This document shows positions 44,308-53,574 of a stretch of DNA of 64,000 nt, one piece after another (position 1 is the first letter of the stretch; every line of letters starts with the position of its first letter). The stretch is from Polyangiaceae bacterium (lineage in GTDB: Bacteria; Myxococcota_A; Polyangia; Polyangiales; Polyangiaceae), in contig JADJXL010000025.1 of the NCBI GenBank assembly GCA_016715885.1, positions 806,001 through 870,000 of the forward strand. The letters are read 5' to 3'. Under the pieces are notes generated by a model. That model did not search any database. It saw nothing but the letters and a program-made list of their open reading frames with translations, and was not told the DNA's origin. The position numbers were made by a program, and so were the translations under genes.

Positions 44308-46176
44308 TCACTTGGATGGCGGCACTTGCGGAGCCGCCGGCTTCAAAAGGACATTTTGCACGAGTCCCACGACTCCCACGAAAAGCGCAAATAACGCCTC
44401 GCCCGCAATGAGCCCTCCGCCGACGAGCGACGTGGTGCTCATGTCCTCCGGAACGTCGTCTTTCTTCTCGTCTTTCGCTTGCGCAGCCTTTCGAGCCTGA
44501 AGCGTGTTGTAAAGCGACGACATCACGCCACCGAACGCAAACCAAACGGTCGTCATCAGTTCGACAAACCCGCCGAACGACGTCGCATAAGGCGTCGGAA
44601 GCAAGAAGGTGTCGACGCAGAAGCCCACGACGAATCCCTTGCGCGACCCCTTGACATACGCGCGATAGCGCTGGTTACCATTGACGACTTTGCGCAAGAC
44701 GGACGTCACGATCCCGATCGCCAACCCGAGCACGAGCGCCTTGATCTTGTACGCCGGCAGCTTGTCGAGATCTTGAAGTACCCCGACAAACTTGAACGTC
44801 ATCGCGCTCTGCCACTGACCCACGTCCACGTCGCGATGCACGAACGAGTTGATCTTCAGCACGGGGTAGGCCTGCATGAACGTTTGTGCAAGCACCACGC
44901 AGAGGATCGAACCCATGACGATGCCGATCGTTTGGTAGCGAAACTGAACGGTGCGGTTTGTCCCAAGACGCCACCCGGTCGATCGATCCTGCTGCATGTC
45001 GCCGCCGACCGAACACGAAATCAAGAGGATGCTCGCCGCCATCATGCCGACGCGTGGATCCCTCAAACCAAGCCCAGACATGAGCAGCACCGAGATGACG
45101 AACGCGCTCGAGATGGGGTTCGAATCCGAGATGCCCATCGAGATGCCGTTTATCAGGACAAACACCGACGCGAGCACGATCCCGAGCAGGATGAACTCGA
45201 TGGGTTGACCAAGAACCTGCGTGGCGACGATGGTGAGTGCGATGCCCCAGAAGACGACCCAGGCGATGAGACGCCTGGGATTGACCTGTTTCCACGCTTC
45301 TTCGGCGTTCTGGTCGAGCTTCTTGCCGGCTTGCTCTCGGATGCGACGCAGAGCTTCCACGCCGATGAGACTCATGTCGACGATCGCAGCTCCAAGGATC
45401 ATCGCGAGACCGATGAGAAAGCCGATCACGCGGAAGCTCGCGCCCTGTTCGAGCCATCCGATCGACACGAGATAAGGCCGGAGCGCGTGTCCGATGAGCC
45501 CCATGAGCAGGCCTGGAACGACGATGCGAGCGCCTACGATCATGCCCGCGCCGATCGTCGATGCCGAGATGTGCGACGCAGCGATGAAAGGGAGCTTGTG
45601 CGAAAGCCAGGCAAAACCAAATCCTGCCCCTGCGCCTCCGCCGAGTTGCCCGATGGAACGCTTCAACAAGCGTTTGTCCGTGAGCGCTCGAAGGATGTTC
45701 GCAACGGCAAGCCCGGACGGGTAATCGAGCTTCAAACGATCGACGAGCAGCGGCGTGTACACCATGCCGAGGCCGACGCCAAACATGCCGACGCACATGA
45801 AAAACAGCATGAGCTGCGGTGCGGGAGGCAAGGGCATGTCGAGCCACGTCATGGCTTGGATGAGCACGCCCATCGCGCACATGCCTGCGACGCTGGCGGC
45901 CATCGTCTGCATGTAGTTGGCGCCGTGTTTGCCCTCGGCGCCGTAGCCGTACGTCACGGCGCTGCCCAAGATCCCGGCGAGAACCTGGCCTCCGACGAAA
46001 AATCCGAGGCTGAAGTTCATGTACGCCGACGCGATGCCGCCGAGCGGTCCGAGGATCAGGATGGCCACCAGCGACAAGAGAACGTGGTAGCGCTTCGATC
46101 CGATCGGAGGAAGAAAGCGAAACTTGGGCTGCGCGTCTTCCACGGGCGCGGCGACGTCGGGGCTCGGGTTTGTCAC
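44308..46176 (-). CDS. OPT-family oligopeptide transporter
   Basis: The 622-aa protein is almost entirely membrane helices. Typical OPT segments are YPSGLAVANILRAL, the late SVGGDMQQDRSTGWRLG corresponding to the family's G-D-x2-QD-x-(K/R)-TG motif, and the GGGLIAGEALFAL helix near the C terminus. OPT members import oligopeptides or metal chelates by proton coupling. With the downstream UMF1 transporter it suggests peptide uptake and amino-acid handling, fitting a predatory lifestyle, which is inference. The 268 bases upstream, to the divergent gene, hold no gene. Confidence 0.88.
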   Translation of the reverse strand: MTNPSPDVAAPVEDAQPKFRFLPPIGSKRYHVLLSLVAILILGPLGGIASAYMNFSLGFFVGGQVLAGILGSAVTYGYGAEGKHGANYMQTMAASVAGMCAMGVLIQAMTWLDMPLPPAPQLMLFFMCVGMFGVGLGMVYTPLLVDRLKLDYPSGLAVANILRALTDKRLLKRSIGQLGGGAGAGFGFAWLSHKLPFIAASHISASTIGAGMIVGARIVVPGLLMGLIGHALRPYLVSIGWLEQGASFRVIGFLIGLAMILGAAIVDMSLIGVEALRRIREQAGKKLDQNAEEAWKQVNPRRLIAWVVFWGIALTIVATQVLGQPIEFILLGIVLASVFVLINGISMGISDSNPISSAFVISVLLMSGLGLRDPRVGMMAASILLISCSVGGDMQQDRSTGWRLGTNRTVQFRYQTIGIVMGSILCVVLAQTFMQAYPVLKINSFVHRDVDVGQWQSAMTFKFVGVLQDLDKLPAYKIKALVLGLAIGIVTSVLRKVVNGNQRYRAYVKGSRKGFVVGFCVDTFLLPTPYATSFGGFVELMTTVWFAFGGVMSSLYNTLQARKAAQAKDEKKDDVPEDMSTTSLVGGGLIAGEALFALFVGVVGLVQNVLLKPAAPQVPPSK

Positions 46177-46444
46177 GGCACGCCTCCGCGTACGTCGAGG
46201 TCAGGGTTCGAGCAGGACAAACACTTTGATCGCGTAGGGATCATGAGAGCTCGGATGCTAGCAGCGATCTCGCGAGCTCAGGGCGAGCAAGATTCACGGT
46301 CCTTCAGGTTCGGCGCGACGACCCGGCGACCTTCCTTCCGGCACAATCCGGGACGACCCGAGGTCAGCTCGATGAAATGTCACGAATGAACGAAAAGCAT
46401 GCAGTGGGACTCGTCTGGCAGCCATATTGCCCTATAATGCGGCT

Positions 46445-47611
46445 GTGATTCCGACGCGATATCAAAACCTCGCCACGGCTCGCACTCGTTTTGGAGATCG
46501 AGTGGATCGGCTCGCGCCGTTTTTGCTGCGCGGTGATCCGCTCGCGGATGCGGTGATCGAGGAGATGCGCGAAATGCCGGGCGGTCGAGGTTTTGCGCTC
46601 GTGAACCAAGCGCTCGCGCAGCCGGCAGGGTCGTATGCGCAGCTTCCGCCTGCAATGCGCGCGCTGTTCGAACACCTCGATTACATCCCTGCATGGGTGG
46701 ATTGGGATGCGATGCGCCGGGGTAACGAGTTCCTTCTGCGGTCGGGTGTCTTGGGAGGCATCGTGCTCGCGGCTGCGTCGCTCGTGCTCGGTTACGCGGA
46801 TCCAGGAGGCAACAAGCCGCTCATTTTTTCCGGGCGGCTGACGGAGCGAGCAGCGAGACGGCTCGCCGAAACGAGCCGGTTTGTCCAAGCCGTTGGGCAA
46901 GTCGATGGCTTTCGCCGTCGTGGTGATGCGTTTGCCATTACGGTACGCGTGCGTTTGATGCATGCGCAGGTGCGCTACATGTTGCGACGTGCCCCGTATT
47001 GGCGGACCGATGCATGGGGCGATCCCATCAATCAGCACGACATGGCCGCGACGACGCTTCTATTTTCGCTGGTTTTCCTCGAAGGTGTGCGCCGGCTGGG
47101 CATCGAAACCAATCGCGACGAATCGGAAGCCTTCATGCATCTTTGGCGATATGCCGGACACGTGATGGGCGTCGATACGGAAATTTTGCCAACGTCCGAG
47201 TTCGAAGCTCGAAACCTTGCCGAGCTGATAAGGGCAACGCAGGGCAAACCGGACGAGGATTCTCGTGCGCTCACGAAAGCACTTTTCGATGCGGCCTTGA
47301 CGAACGCGAAGACGCCCGAAGAACGAAGGATGGGGCTCTTTCGTCGCGAAATGGGCCGAGGATTTTGTCGCGCCCTGTTGGGCGACGAAATGGCCGACGC
47401 GCTGGCCGTGCCGAAAACGCCGCTGATAGGCGCCTATCACGTCTTCCGTACGACGACGCGGGCGATGGAAATCGCACGAAAAAACGCGCCCGACATGCAT
47501 CGAGCCATGGTGACGACAGGTGCACGATATTGGGACAAAGTCGTCCGGGAGGGTCTTGGAAACATGCCGGCGGACTTCAATCCGCCGGCACATTTGTCAC
47601 GCGCGAGCTGA
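46445..47611 (+). CDS. DUF2236 / MpaB-family oxygenase-like protein
   Basis: The roughly 388-aa protein matches the MpaB/rubber-oxygenase-like family: YIPAWVDWDAMRRG, SGVLGGIVLAAASLVLGYADPGGNKPL, VRVRLMHAQVRYMLRR, and NQHDMAATTLLFSLVFLEGVRRLG with the helix bearing conserved His and Arg. Characterised relatives such as latex-clearing protein are b-type heme oxygenases. The start is most likely GTG 46445; a TTG at 46427 is also open. It ends 11 bases before the convergent DUF2330 gene. Confidence 0.8.
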   Translation: MIPTRYQNLATARTRFGDRVDRLAPFLLRGDPLADAVIEEMREMPGGRGFALVNQALAQPAGSYAQLPPAMRALFEHLDYIPAWVDWDAMRRGNEFLLRSGVLGGIVLAAASLVLGYADPGGNKPLIFSGRLTERAARRLAETSRFVQAVGQVDGFRRRGDAFAITVRVRLMHAQVRYMLRRAPYWRTDAWGDPINQHDMAATTLLFSLVFLEGVRRLGIETNRDESEAFMHLWRYAGHVMGVDTEILPTSEFEARNLAELIRATQGKPDEDSRALTKALFDAALTNAKTPEERRMGLFRREMGRGFCRALLGDEMADALAVPKTPLIGAYHVFRTTTRAMEIARKNAPDMHRAMVTTGARYWDKVVREGLGNMPADFNPPAHLSRAS

Positions 47612-47622
47612 TTGACGGTAAA

Positions 47623-49023
47623 TCAGCGATTGTCGGAACGCGCAGCGCGGCGACGGCGCGAAATCGACAAGCCGAGACCAACGCCCATGATCACGAGCGC
47701 CGCCGCGCCATTCGATTCGCCGCTGACGGCGCAACCAGCCGACGACGCGCCGCCGTTGTTCGGTTTGCCGTCGCCGAAGTCACCCCACCAAACGCCGCCC
47801 GTGTCCACGCCGCCAGGATTGTTGGAGCCACTCGGCGGGCACGGATCGTAGACGGGGCACGCCGGCGGCGTGCCAATCGCTTTCGTTGCCTGAAAGAAGC
47901 TCGAAATCTCCGTCTGCGCAGCGGAAGCACCAATCGCAAGGTCCTTGTCGAGCGCCTGGCGCGCAAGCTCGGCATTCATGCGCGTGAGCCAAATCGAGCC
48001 TTCATTGAGCCCTCCGAAAGCCTTTTGCATGTCCGCGTCGAGCTCGTCGAATGCCGTGGCGTATCCGTCGGCCGGATCGCCGTAGCCGCTTTGTTCGGGG
48101 ATGATGCTGACGACCTGCTCGAGCGCGCTGCGCACGGACCATTGCGAGAGCGGACGAGCATGCTGGACGAGCCAATTCGAATTGTTGCCCATCGTGAAGC
48201 CATCGTCCTTCAACTTTGCGTAGTTCGATTCGGACGTGTCCCAGTTCCACACGATTTCCGGCTGGCCAATGGTGAACCACGGGAAGTTCGTCGGTTCATA
48301 CCGGCCCTCGCCAATCATCCACAAAGTAATCGGCGTAATGGCGCCCGTGCCGACCGCGACCATACGCAAAGGAAGCGACGCGGCCGCCCCTTGCGACGTA
48401 ATGCGCACCGGCCGCATCGAATTGACATCGGCGCCGGGAATGAGCTTCAGGGCAAGGAAATCGAACTTCTCATTGACGTAGGTGTCGATGACCGGCGCCA
48501 CATCGAGCGGGATGTTGTAGCCGTTCATGATGAGCCAGTTTTTGAGGGCAGCGGGATCCTGCGAAGAAAGCTGCACCGTGTCGTACGGCCCGACGACTTG
48601 CTGAGAAATCACGGTCACGCCGCCATTGGGTGCTCCGCCGGAACCTCCGGTCCCGCCCGCCAAATCGTCTTCACTCCAGCCCCAGCAGGACGGAGGCGGC
48701 GGACAGTTGAGCGGAGGAGGCGCAATCGTCGTTCTCGTGAGATCGCTGAGCTGCGCGAAGAGCACGTCCGAGGACAAACCGATCTCGACTTGACCCTTGA
48801 TGGGAAGAACCCAGGCAAACGACGACGGCGCACCGGAATATTCGATTTGATCCCAAAGCGTCGTCGACGTCTTCGATACCGACAAAAGCATTCGGTGACC
48901 CGTCACCTGCGTGTCCTCCCCAACGGGCGCGGCACAACCACCGCATGCAGCGGCTTCGTTCGACGCCGTAACGGCAGCAGCAACGAGAGGAACGGTCAAG
49001 AGCAGGGCATGAGCAAGCTTCAT
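47623..49023 (-). CDS. DUF2330-domain exported protein
   Basis: The 466-aa protein begins at ATG 49023 with GGAGGT well placed upstream and a Sec signal (KLAHALLLTVPLVAAAVTAS). The mature N terminus AACGGCAAP and the following MLLSVSKTSTTLWDQIEYSG and SFAWVLPIKG are typical of DUF2330. A Gly-rich region near the end (DTGGVWWGDFGDG) precedes a C-terminal membrane segment and RRRR, a sorting-signal-like tail (MYXO-CTERM style) common in myxobacteria. The function is not known. Confidence 0.8.
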   Translation of the reverse strand: MKLAHALLLTVPLVAAAVTASNEAAACGGCAAPVGEDTQVTGHRMLLSVSKTSTTLWDQIEYSGAPSSFAWVLPIKGQVEIGLSSDVLFAQLSDLTRTTIAPPPLNCPPPPSCWGWSEDDLAGGTGGSGGAPNGGVTVISQQVVGPYDTVQLSSQDPAALKNWLIMNGYNIPLDVAPVIDTYVNEKFDFLALKLIPGADVNSMRPVRITSQGAAASLPLRMVAVGTGAITPITLWMIGEGRYEPTNFPWFTIGQPEIVWNWDTSESNYAKLKDDGFTMGNNSNWLVQHARPLSQWSVRSALEQVVSIIPEQSGYGDPADGYATAFDELDADMQKAFGGLNEGSIWLTRMNAELARQALDKDLAIGASAAQTEISSFFQATKAIGTPPACPVYDPCPPSGSNNPGGVDTGGVWWGDFGDGKPNNGGASSAGCAVSGESNGAAALVIMGVGLGLSISRRRRAARSDNR

Positions 49024-49175
49024 AGGGAAATACCTCCGGCAAACGCGCCACCTAGCATACGACATGCCCGCGGATTTCGTGCGGAAATTTGAATAAATTC
49101 AGCACCGTAATGGCGCACACTTGCACAGTATGACACAGGAAGGCCCAAATCATTATCGATGTATTTATACAACCA

Positions 49176-50720
49176 TCAGCGCGGGCCAAGCGCCGCCATC
49201 ACCGCCCTGAGCCCCTCTTTTACCTCGTCCGTCACCGCTCCCTCGGCCACGCGATATCCCCCCACGGGCCGCCCATCGCGTTCGCCAAGCCAAACCCAAG
49301 CCTCTTCGCCGCGCGGCCCTTCCAGGCGCAATTCCGCACGCCGCCCCGCATCTTGCACGCGCACGTCCGTCCACTTCAATGCGCCGAAAGGTGCCTTTTG
49401 CCGCAATGCCAAGAGCCGCGCCGCCACGCTTCGAAGCGTCGGCACGATCGCATCTTCCGCAATGGGATGCACCACCTTCACGACCGCAGCCAAACGCTCT
49501 CGGAGCGCGCACAATCCAATCATTGCAACCGCCGAATCCGCCGGTGCTTTCGTCAGCCACACCGAAAACCAATCGAACGCACCCATCCCCTGCCCGGCGC
49601 TTCGCGGCCGCAGCTCGATGCATAACGCATCGGATCCCACGAGCCGCACGGAGACCGCTTTTTCACCAAGCTCCACGAGCTCCAATGCCGAATACGGTGC
49701 CGGCGGAGCGAAATCTCGAAATGCTTGCCCCACGAGCGCCCGGGCATGCACCGCAAACGATTCTCGTTCGGGATCGACCGTCGCGAGTTTTTCGAGTGAA
49801 ACTGGAACGAATTCGGCGTCACCATACAGCTCGCGATATTTCTCGAACACGCCGCTGCATCGAGACTCGAATACGCACGTGCGACACCCTTCGGGCTTGG
49901 ATTTGTCCCGGCGTTTGACGAGGTACTTGTCCCAGGGTTTGCTGAGTTTCTTGTCGCCATCGACGGCGATCGTCATCGTCTTTTCGCCATCGTGGTGGAT
50001 GAAAGGCGCAAGATGAGGCGCAATGCAATATGGCAAATTGCCGATGTTGACGTCGAATCCCTTGGGAAAACCCCGAATCATGCGTTCGAGCGCCGGTACC
50101 ATATCAGAATAACGCGGAATCATGTCCGCAAACTCGGCTTCCGTTCGGACGCCTGCATCGAGCGGACGGACCATGTCCAAATGGAGCTGAGATGCTTCGA
50201 GCGGCAAGAGCAATTCGGGAAAAACGTCGACCGATTCGTAATTCGACTTGACGACGCACATGTTCACGGTGAGCTTCTGGCCGCGCTCATGGACGTGACG
50301 CATCGATTGAAGCAGACGAGCGAACGAGCCATCTTTGCGCGTCGTGCGTTCGTGCGCTTCTTCGGTCGCTCCCTGCAGTGAAAAACGAAACGTAAAACGC
50401 CCACCCGTTGCCAGGATTTCGTCGACGAACGAAGCGCGCGCGGTCTTCACGCCATTGGTGAATAGGACGATTTCTTCGAAGCCGAGCGCCACTGTTTCAC
50501 GCACGACGTCCAAGAACGCCGGCTGAAGCGTGGGCTCGCCGCCGAGCAACGTGATCTTGCGATGCCCAGCGGCGAAAGCTGCACGAATTTCAGCAAGAAT
50601 GGGTTCGCGATCGAGCGGCCGTGCTCGGCCAAGCGCCGTCTCCTGGCCGCTCACGCAGAAGACGCAACGGTTGTTGCACATGTGGCCAAGTTGAATCTCG
50701 ACCTGCGTCTTCGGCTCCAT
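49176..50720 (-). CDS. Radical SAM protein
   Basis: The 514-aa protein has the radical SAM cluster CNNRCVFC (C-x3-C-x2-C) near the N terminus, then LLGGEPTLQP (GGE SAM-binding motif), VLFTNGV and RFSLQGATEEAHE. A later Cys group (CRTCVFESRC) may bind an auxiliary cluster, as in SPASM-like domains. The C-terminal 150 residues are a separate, unassigned domain. It probably modifies a peptide or protein, but no precursor peptide gene is evident nearby. It lies next to a ferritin-like cluster that could matter for Fe-S supply. The start is ambiguous between ATG 50720 and GTG 50726. Confidence 0.82.
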   Translation of the reverse strand: MEPKTQVEIQLGHMCNNRCVFCVSGQETALGRARPLDREPILAEIRAAFAAGHRKITLLGGEPTLQPAFLDVVRETVALGFEEIVLFTNGVKTARASFVDEILATGGRFTFRFSLQGATEEAHERTTRKDGSFARLLQSMRHVHERGQKLTVNMCVVKSNYESVDVFPELLLPLEASQLHLDMVRPLDAGVRTEAEFADMIPRYSDMVPALERMIRGFPKGFDVNIGNLPYCIAPHLAPFIHHDGEKTMTIAVDGDKKLSKPWDKYLVKRRDKSKPEGCRTCVFESRCSGVFEKYRELYGDAEFVPVSLEKLATVDPERESFAVHARALVGQAFRDFAPPAPYSALELVELGEKAVSVRLVGSDALCIELRPRSAGQGMGAFDWFSVWLTKAPADSAVAMIGLCALRERLAAVVKVVHPIAEDAIVPTLRSVAARLLALRQKAPFGALKWTDVRVQDAGRRAELRLEGPRGEEAWVWLGERDGRPVGGYRVAEGAVTDEVKEGLRAVMAALGPR

Positions 50721-50789
50721 GGGCACGGACTATACAACGAATCCGTGCCGCACGGGATATGTTCTTTGTCGTGATGTCGCCCGAAGGGC

Positions 50790-51242
50790 TCAGGCCGCCT
50801 TGCGCTCCCACACGCGCGCCGACAATTGAGCCTTGATCCACTGAAGGTGGCGCTGTTCGTCCGAGTAGTTTTTCTCGAGTAGCGAGCGAACGTCGGGCGA
50901 CAAATTCTCGAGGTCGAGCGCCTTGTGATACGTCGAGTTGGTCAGCTCTTCGTTCGTCTGCATGGCCACGAGCGCGCTGTGATCTCCTTGGCTCACGATC
51001 CCCGTGAAGCCGGAGATGAAGAACCCTTTCCAATCGCGTCGGACATCGGGTTGTCCACCGAGCGCTCGCACGCATTCGCTCAAATCGCGGACGTGCCTAT
51101 CGTGATCGGCGCGAAATTCGGTGAGGTTGCGCTTCAATTCGTCCATGGTGCACGCCGAAATGGCCTGATCGTAGGCGTGTATCGCGTCGACATCGAGTTT
51201 GATGAGGTCGTTGAGTTTCTCCACTACTTTGGCTGTATCCAT
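50790..51242 (-). CDS. DUF2383 four-helix-bundle (ferritin-like) protein
   Basis: The 150-aa protein matches the PA2169/DUF2383 family: LNDLIKLDVDAIHAYDQAI, RADHDRHVRDLSECV and SDEQRHLQWIKAQL, giving a ferritin-like pattern of Glu/Asp and His on helices 1, 2 and 4. It is 63 bases before the radical SAM gene on the same strand. It diverges from two further ferritin-like genes at 51477 and 52674, suggesting a stress or iron-related locus (inference). Confidence 0.8.
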   Translation of the reverse strand: MDTAKVVEKLNDLIKLDVDAIHAYDQAISACTMDELKRNLTEFRADHDRHVRDLSECVRALGGQPDVRRDWKGFFISGFTGIVSQGDHSALVAMQTNEELTNSTYHKALDLENLSPDVRSLLEKNYSDEQRHLQWIKAQLSARVWERKAA

Positions 51243-51476
51243 GGTTTGTCCTCCCGAGCATCCTGCAACGGTGGTTCGACGCGGAGCATGGGGAGTCTGG
51301 GCACACGGCGTAAGCCCAGGGCGGGCGGAAATCGCTCACAGCGGCACCCGACTGCTCGCTGCCCGGGGCATGTGAATCGAGTCGACTTTTTGCAAAGGGG
51401 CTCCTGCTCTGCCGAGTCGTGGCTCGGCCATGCCATTCATTTGGCAATGCGGGGAAGCTGAACAAGGAGGGACCTC

Positions 51477-52649
51477 GTGGCACTCGACATCAAACATGAA
51501 AAGGGAATTCCTCTGGATCGCCAGGAAGATTTCACGTGGCGCGACCTGGTGCGCGAGCCCATCAGCAAGTTGAACGACGACGCCTTCACGCGGTTGCGAA
51601 TCATTCTGATGAACGGCATCGAAATGGAAGCGAATCGTTTCCAGCATTTCTTTGCCAGGCAAAATCGAGACTTGCGCCTGCACCTCGCCCGCGTGCGTCG
51701 GATCGAGGCCCATCAGCAAGTACTCGTCAACTGGCTCTTGCCCGCAGACCAATCACCCATCGAAACGACCATTGCGTACGAGCAAGTGGCCATCGAAGTG
51801 ACGGCGAGTCTCGCGCTGCTCGAGCCCGATCCCTACATGGCGCAGATTCACCGCTTCGGACTGCTCGAAGACTTCGATCACCTCTACCGCTATTCGGCGC
51901 TGCTCGATAGGCTGGAAGGAAAAGACGCGAACTCGATTTTGCAATCGTACACGGATATTCTGCCGGGGCGACCGACGATGGTCGAACACCGGCACCCCGA
52001 CGACGACGTGCGATTGCCGTACGATCGAACGAGCGCGGCTCCGATCACGAAGATCTCGGCGCTCACGATCGTGTCGGGGGAGCAGCAAACCCAGAATTAT
52101 TACCAGAATATCGGGCCCTTCTTTGCCGACCCGATGGCCCGGCTGCTCTATGCCGAAATTGCGCATATCGAAGAGCAGCACGTCACGCAATACGAATCGA
52201 TGCAAGATCCAACCGAAACGATGCTCGAAAAGTGGGTGCTCCACGAGCTCACCGAGGTTTGGAATTACTTGGGCTGCATGGAGCAGGAGACCAATTCTCG
52301 TATCAAGGCGATTTGGGAACGCGCGCTCGCGCACGAGCTCGGACACCTGCATTACGTGATGGATCTGTTTCAACGGATCGAAAACCGCGATCCGATGGAA
52401 ATCGTTCCGGAATCGCTGCCCGAGCGAATCGGGTACATGAGCCACCGAGACTACGTGCGCAAGGTGCTGGCGGACGAAGTGGATCTCCGCGCCGTGGGAC
52501 CTCGGTTCGTACCCGAGAGTCAGGTGCCGCCGAATTCGCCGTCGATTGCCTACCGGAATCAGCTCAATTCCGAAGGTTCGCCCAGCCAAACGGTCGCTGC
52601 CGGGTACCACTGGGTTCCCGGAACCGAAATGGCAAAGAAAGCTGCCTGA
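51477..52649 (+). CDS. Ferritin-like-fold hypothetical protein
   Basis: The 390-aa protein starts at a GTG with an excellent AAGGAGGG site 6 bases upstream. Helices carry repeated acidic/His pairs: NGIEMEANRFQHFF, IEAHQQVLVNW, YAEIAHIEEQHVTQYESM and LAHELGHLHYVMDL. These look like di-iron ligands of a ferritin-like fold. No disulphide or export signal is present. It is followed after 24 bases by another ferritin-like gene. The exact substrate (iron storage, oxidase or structural) is unknown. Confidence 0.65.
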   Translation: MALDIKHEKGIPLDRQEDFTWRDLVREPISKLNDDAFTRLRIILMNGIEMEANRFQHFFARQNRDLRLHLARVRRIEAHQQVLVNWLLPADQSPIETTIAYEQVAIEVTASLALLEPDPYMAQIHRFGLLEDFDHLYRYSALLDRLEGKDANSILQSYTDILPGRPTMVEHRHPDDDVRLPYDRTSAAPITKISALTIVSGEQQTQNYYQNIGPFFADPMARLLYAEIAHIEEQHVTQYESMQDPTETMLEKWVLHELTEVWNYLGCMEQETNSRIKAIWERALAHELGHLHYVMDLFQRIENRDPMEIVPESLPERIGYMSHRDYVRKVLADEVDLRAVGPRFVPESQVPPNSPSIAYRNQLNSEGSPSQTVAAGYHWVPGTEMAKKAA

Positions 52650-52673
52650 GCGGGGACAGAAAGGAGTTTCGAC

Positions 52674-53417
52674 GTGAAAGAACCGACCGATATGGGCATG
52701 AATCGAACGGGCGCTGGAGTGAGCCCGATCGATTCGAAAGACATGGCAAAAGTAGCGGAAGAATGCACGGTGAGTCCGCCTGGCGACGAGAGCGAAATAG
52801 CCGAATTGCGCGTTTCGTACATCTCCACGTCGTCCGTCATGGGCACGATGCCTCCGCCCACGACCATCAAGGGTGTCGTTCGTACGGTCATCGAAGGATT
52901 GACGGCGAATCCTGCCGTATTTCTGGACAAACTCGGCGAACGGCTGGCATTCGAACGCACGGGCGCACGCCTCTACGAAGCGCTGCTTGCCAAGTACGAC
53001 GCGCAGGGATCTTACGATGGAGGTCCGTCGCGTGAGCTGCTCGCGGAATTCCACAATGACGAGGTACGCCATTTCCACGTCATGAAGAGCGCTCTCGAGA
53101 GTTTGGGCGCAGATCCGACGGCGGTGACGCCATCGGCCAATATCGCGGGCGTGGAAGCGATGGGAATCATGCAGGTAATCACGGATCCGCGCGCGACGCT
53201 GGCGCAATCGCTGCACGCGATTCTCGTGGCGGAACTGGCGGACACGGAGGGTTGGGAGTTATTGATCGAGCTTGCCACGATGCTCGGTCACGACGCCATG
53301 GCGGACGATTTCCGCGATGCGATTCGCGCCGAAGAACGGCACTTGGCCTACGTTCGGCAATGGGTGGTGAATCATGCGATGAAGGATGCTGAGGGAATGG
53401 AGCAGAAGGCAGCGTAG
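52674..53417 (+). CDS. Ferritin-like protein
   Basis: The 247-aa protein starts at a GTG with AAAGGAG upstream. After a roughly 65-residue polar N terminus, helices contain RLAFERTGARLYEALL, LAEFHNDEVRHFHVM, ILVAELADTEGWELLIEL and IRAEERHLAYVRQW. This is the E...ExxH, E...ExxH order of di-iron ferritin-like proteins. It is operonic with the preceding gene. Together with the divergent DUF2383 gene it makes three ferritin-fold genes in about 2.6 kb. Confidence 0.72.
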   Translation: MKEPTDMGMNRTGAGVSPIDSKDMAKVAEECTVSPPGDESEIAELRVSYISTSSVMGTMPPPTTIKGVVRTVIEGLTANPAVFLDKLGERLAFERTGARLYEALLAKYDAQGSYDGGPSRELLAEFHNDEVRHFHVMKSALESLGADPTAVTPSANIAGVEAMGIMQVITDPRATLAQSLHAILVAELADTEGWELLIELATMLGHDAMADDFRDAIRAEERHLAYVRQWVVNHAMKDAEGMEQKAA

Positions 53418-53460
53418 CAAGCGTGGTAATGAGCGCTGCAAATGGTCCTTTTGGGGGGGT

Positions 53461-53543
53461 ATGGGGGGCGTCCGCGCCTCGCCGCGGACCCCCCCATCGT
53501 AAACTAGCCTCGATTAGCGCGCGTCCCACGCGCGCTAATCGAG
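53461..53543. terminator. Two strong inverted repeats between convergent genes
   Basis: The first, 53461-53498, pairs ATGGGGGG-GTCCGCG with CGCGGAC-CCCCCAT. The second, 53509-53543, is a perfect 15-bp stem (CTCGATTAGCGCGCG with its complement) around a 5-base loop. They lie between the stop at 53417 and the convergent stop at 53575. No T-run follows, so they are probably bidirectional stops of the non-U-tract kind or an attenuating structure. Confidence 0.55.
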
Positions 53544-53574
53544 CGTGCAAGCCGTGTCCCGGCTCCGAAACACA

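Noticed and set aside
44479..46389. 636-aa plus-strand frame
   Set aside because: It is the antisense of the OPT transporter, rich in Arg/His/Asp as expected for a GC-biased shadow frame.
46999..49092. 697-aa plus-strand frame
   Set aside because: It overlaps both the MpaB-like gene and the antisense of the DUF2330 gene and has no recognisable domain.
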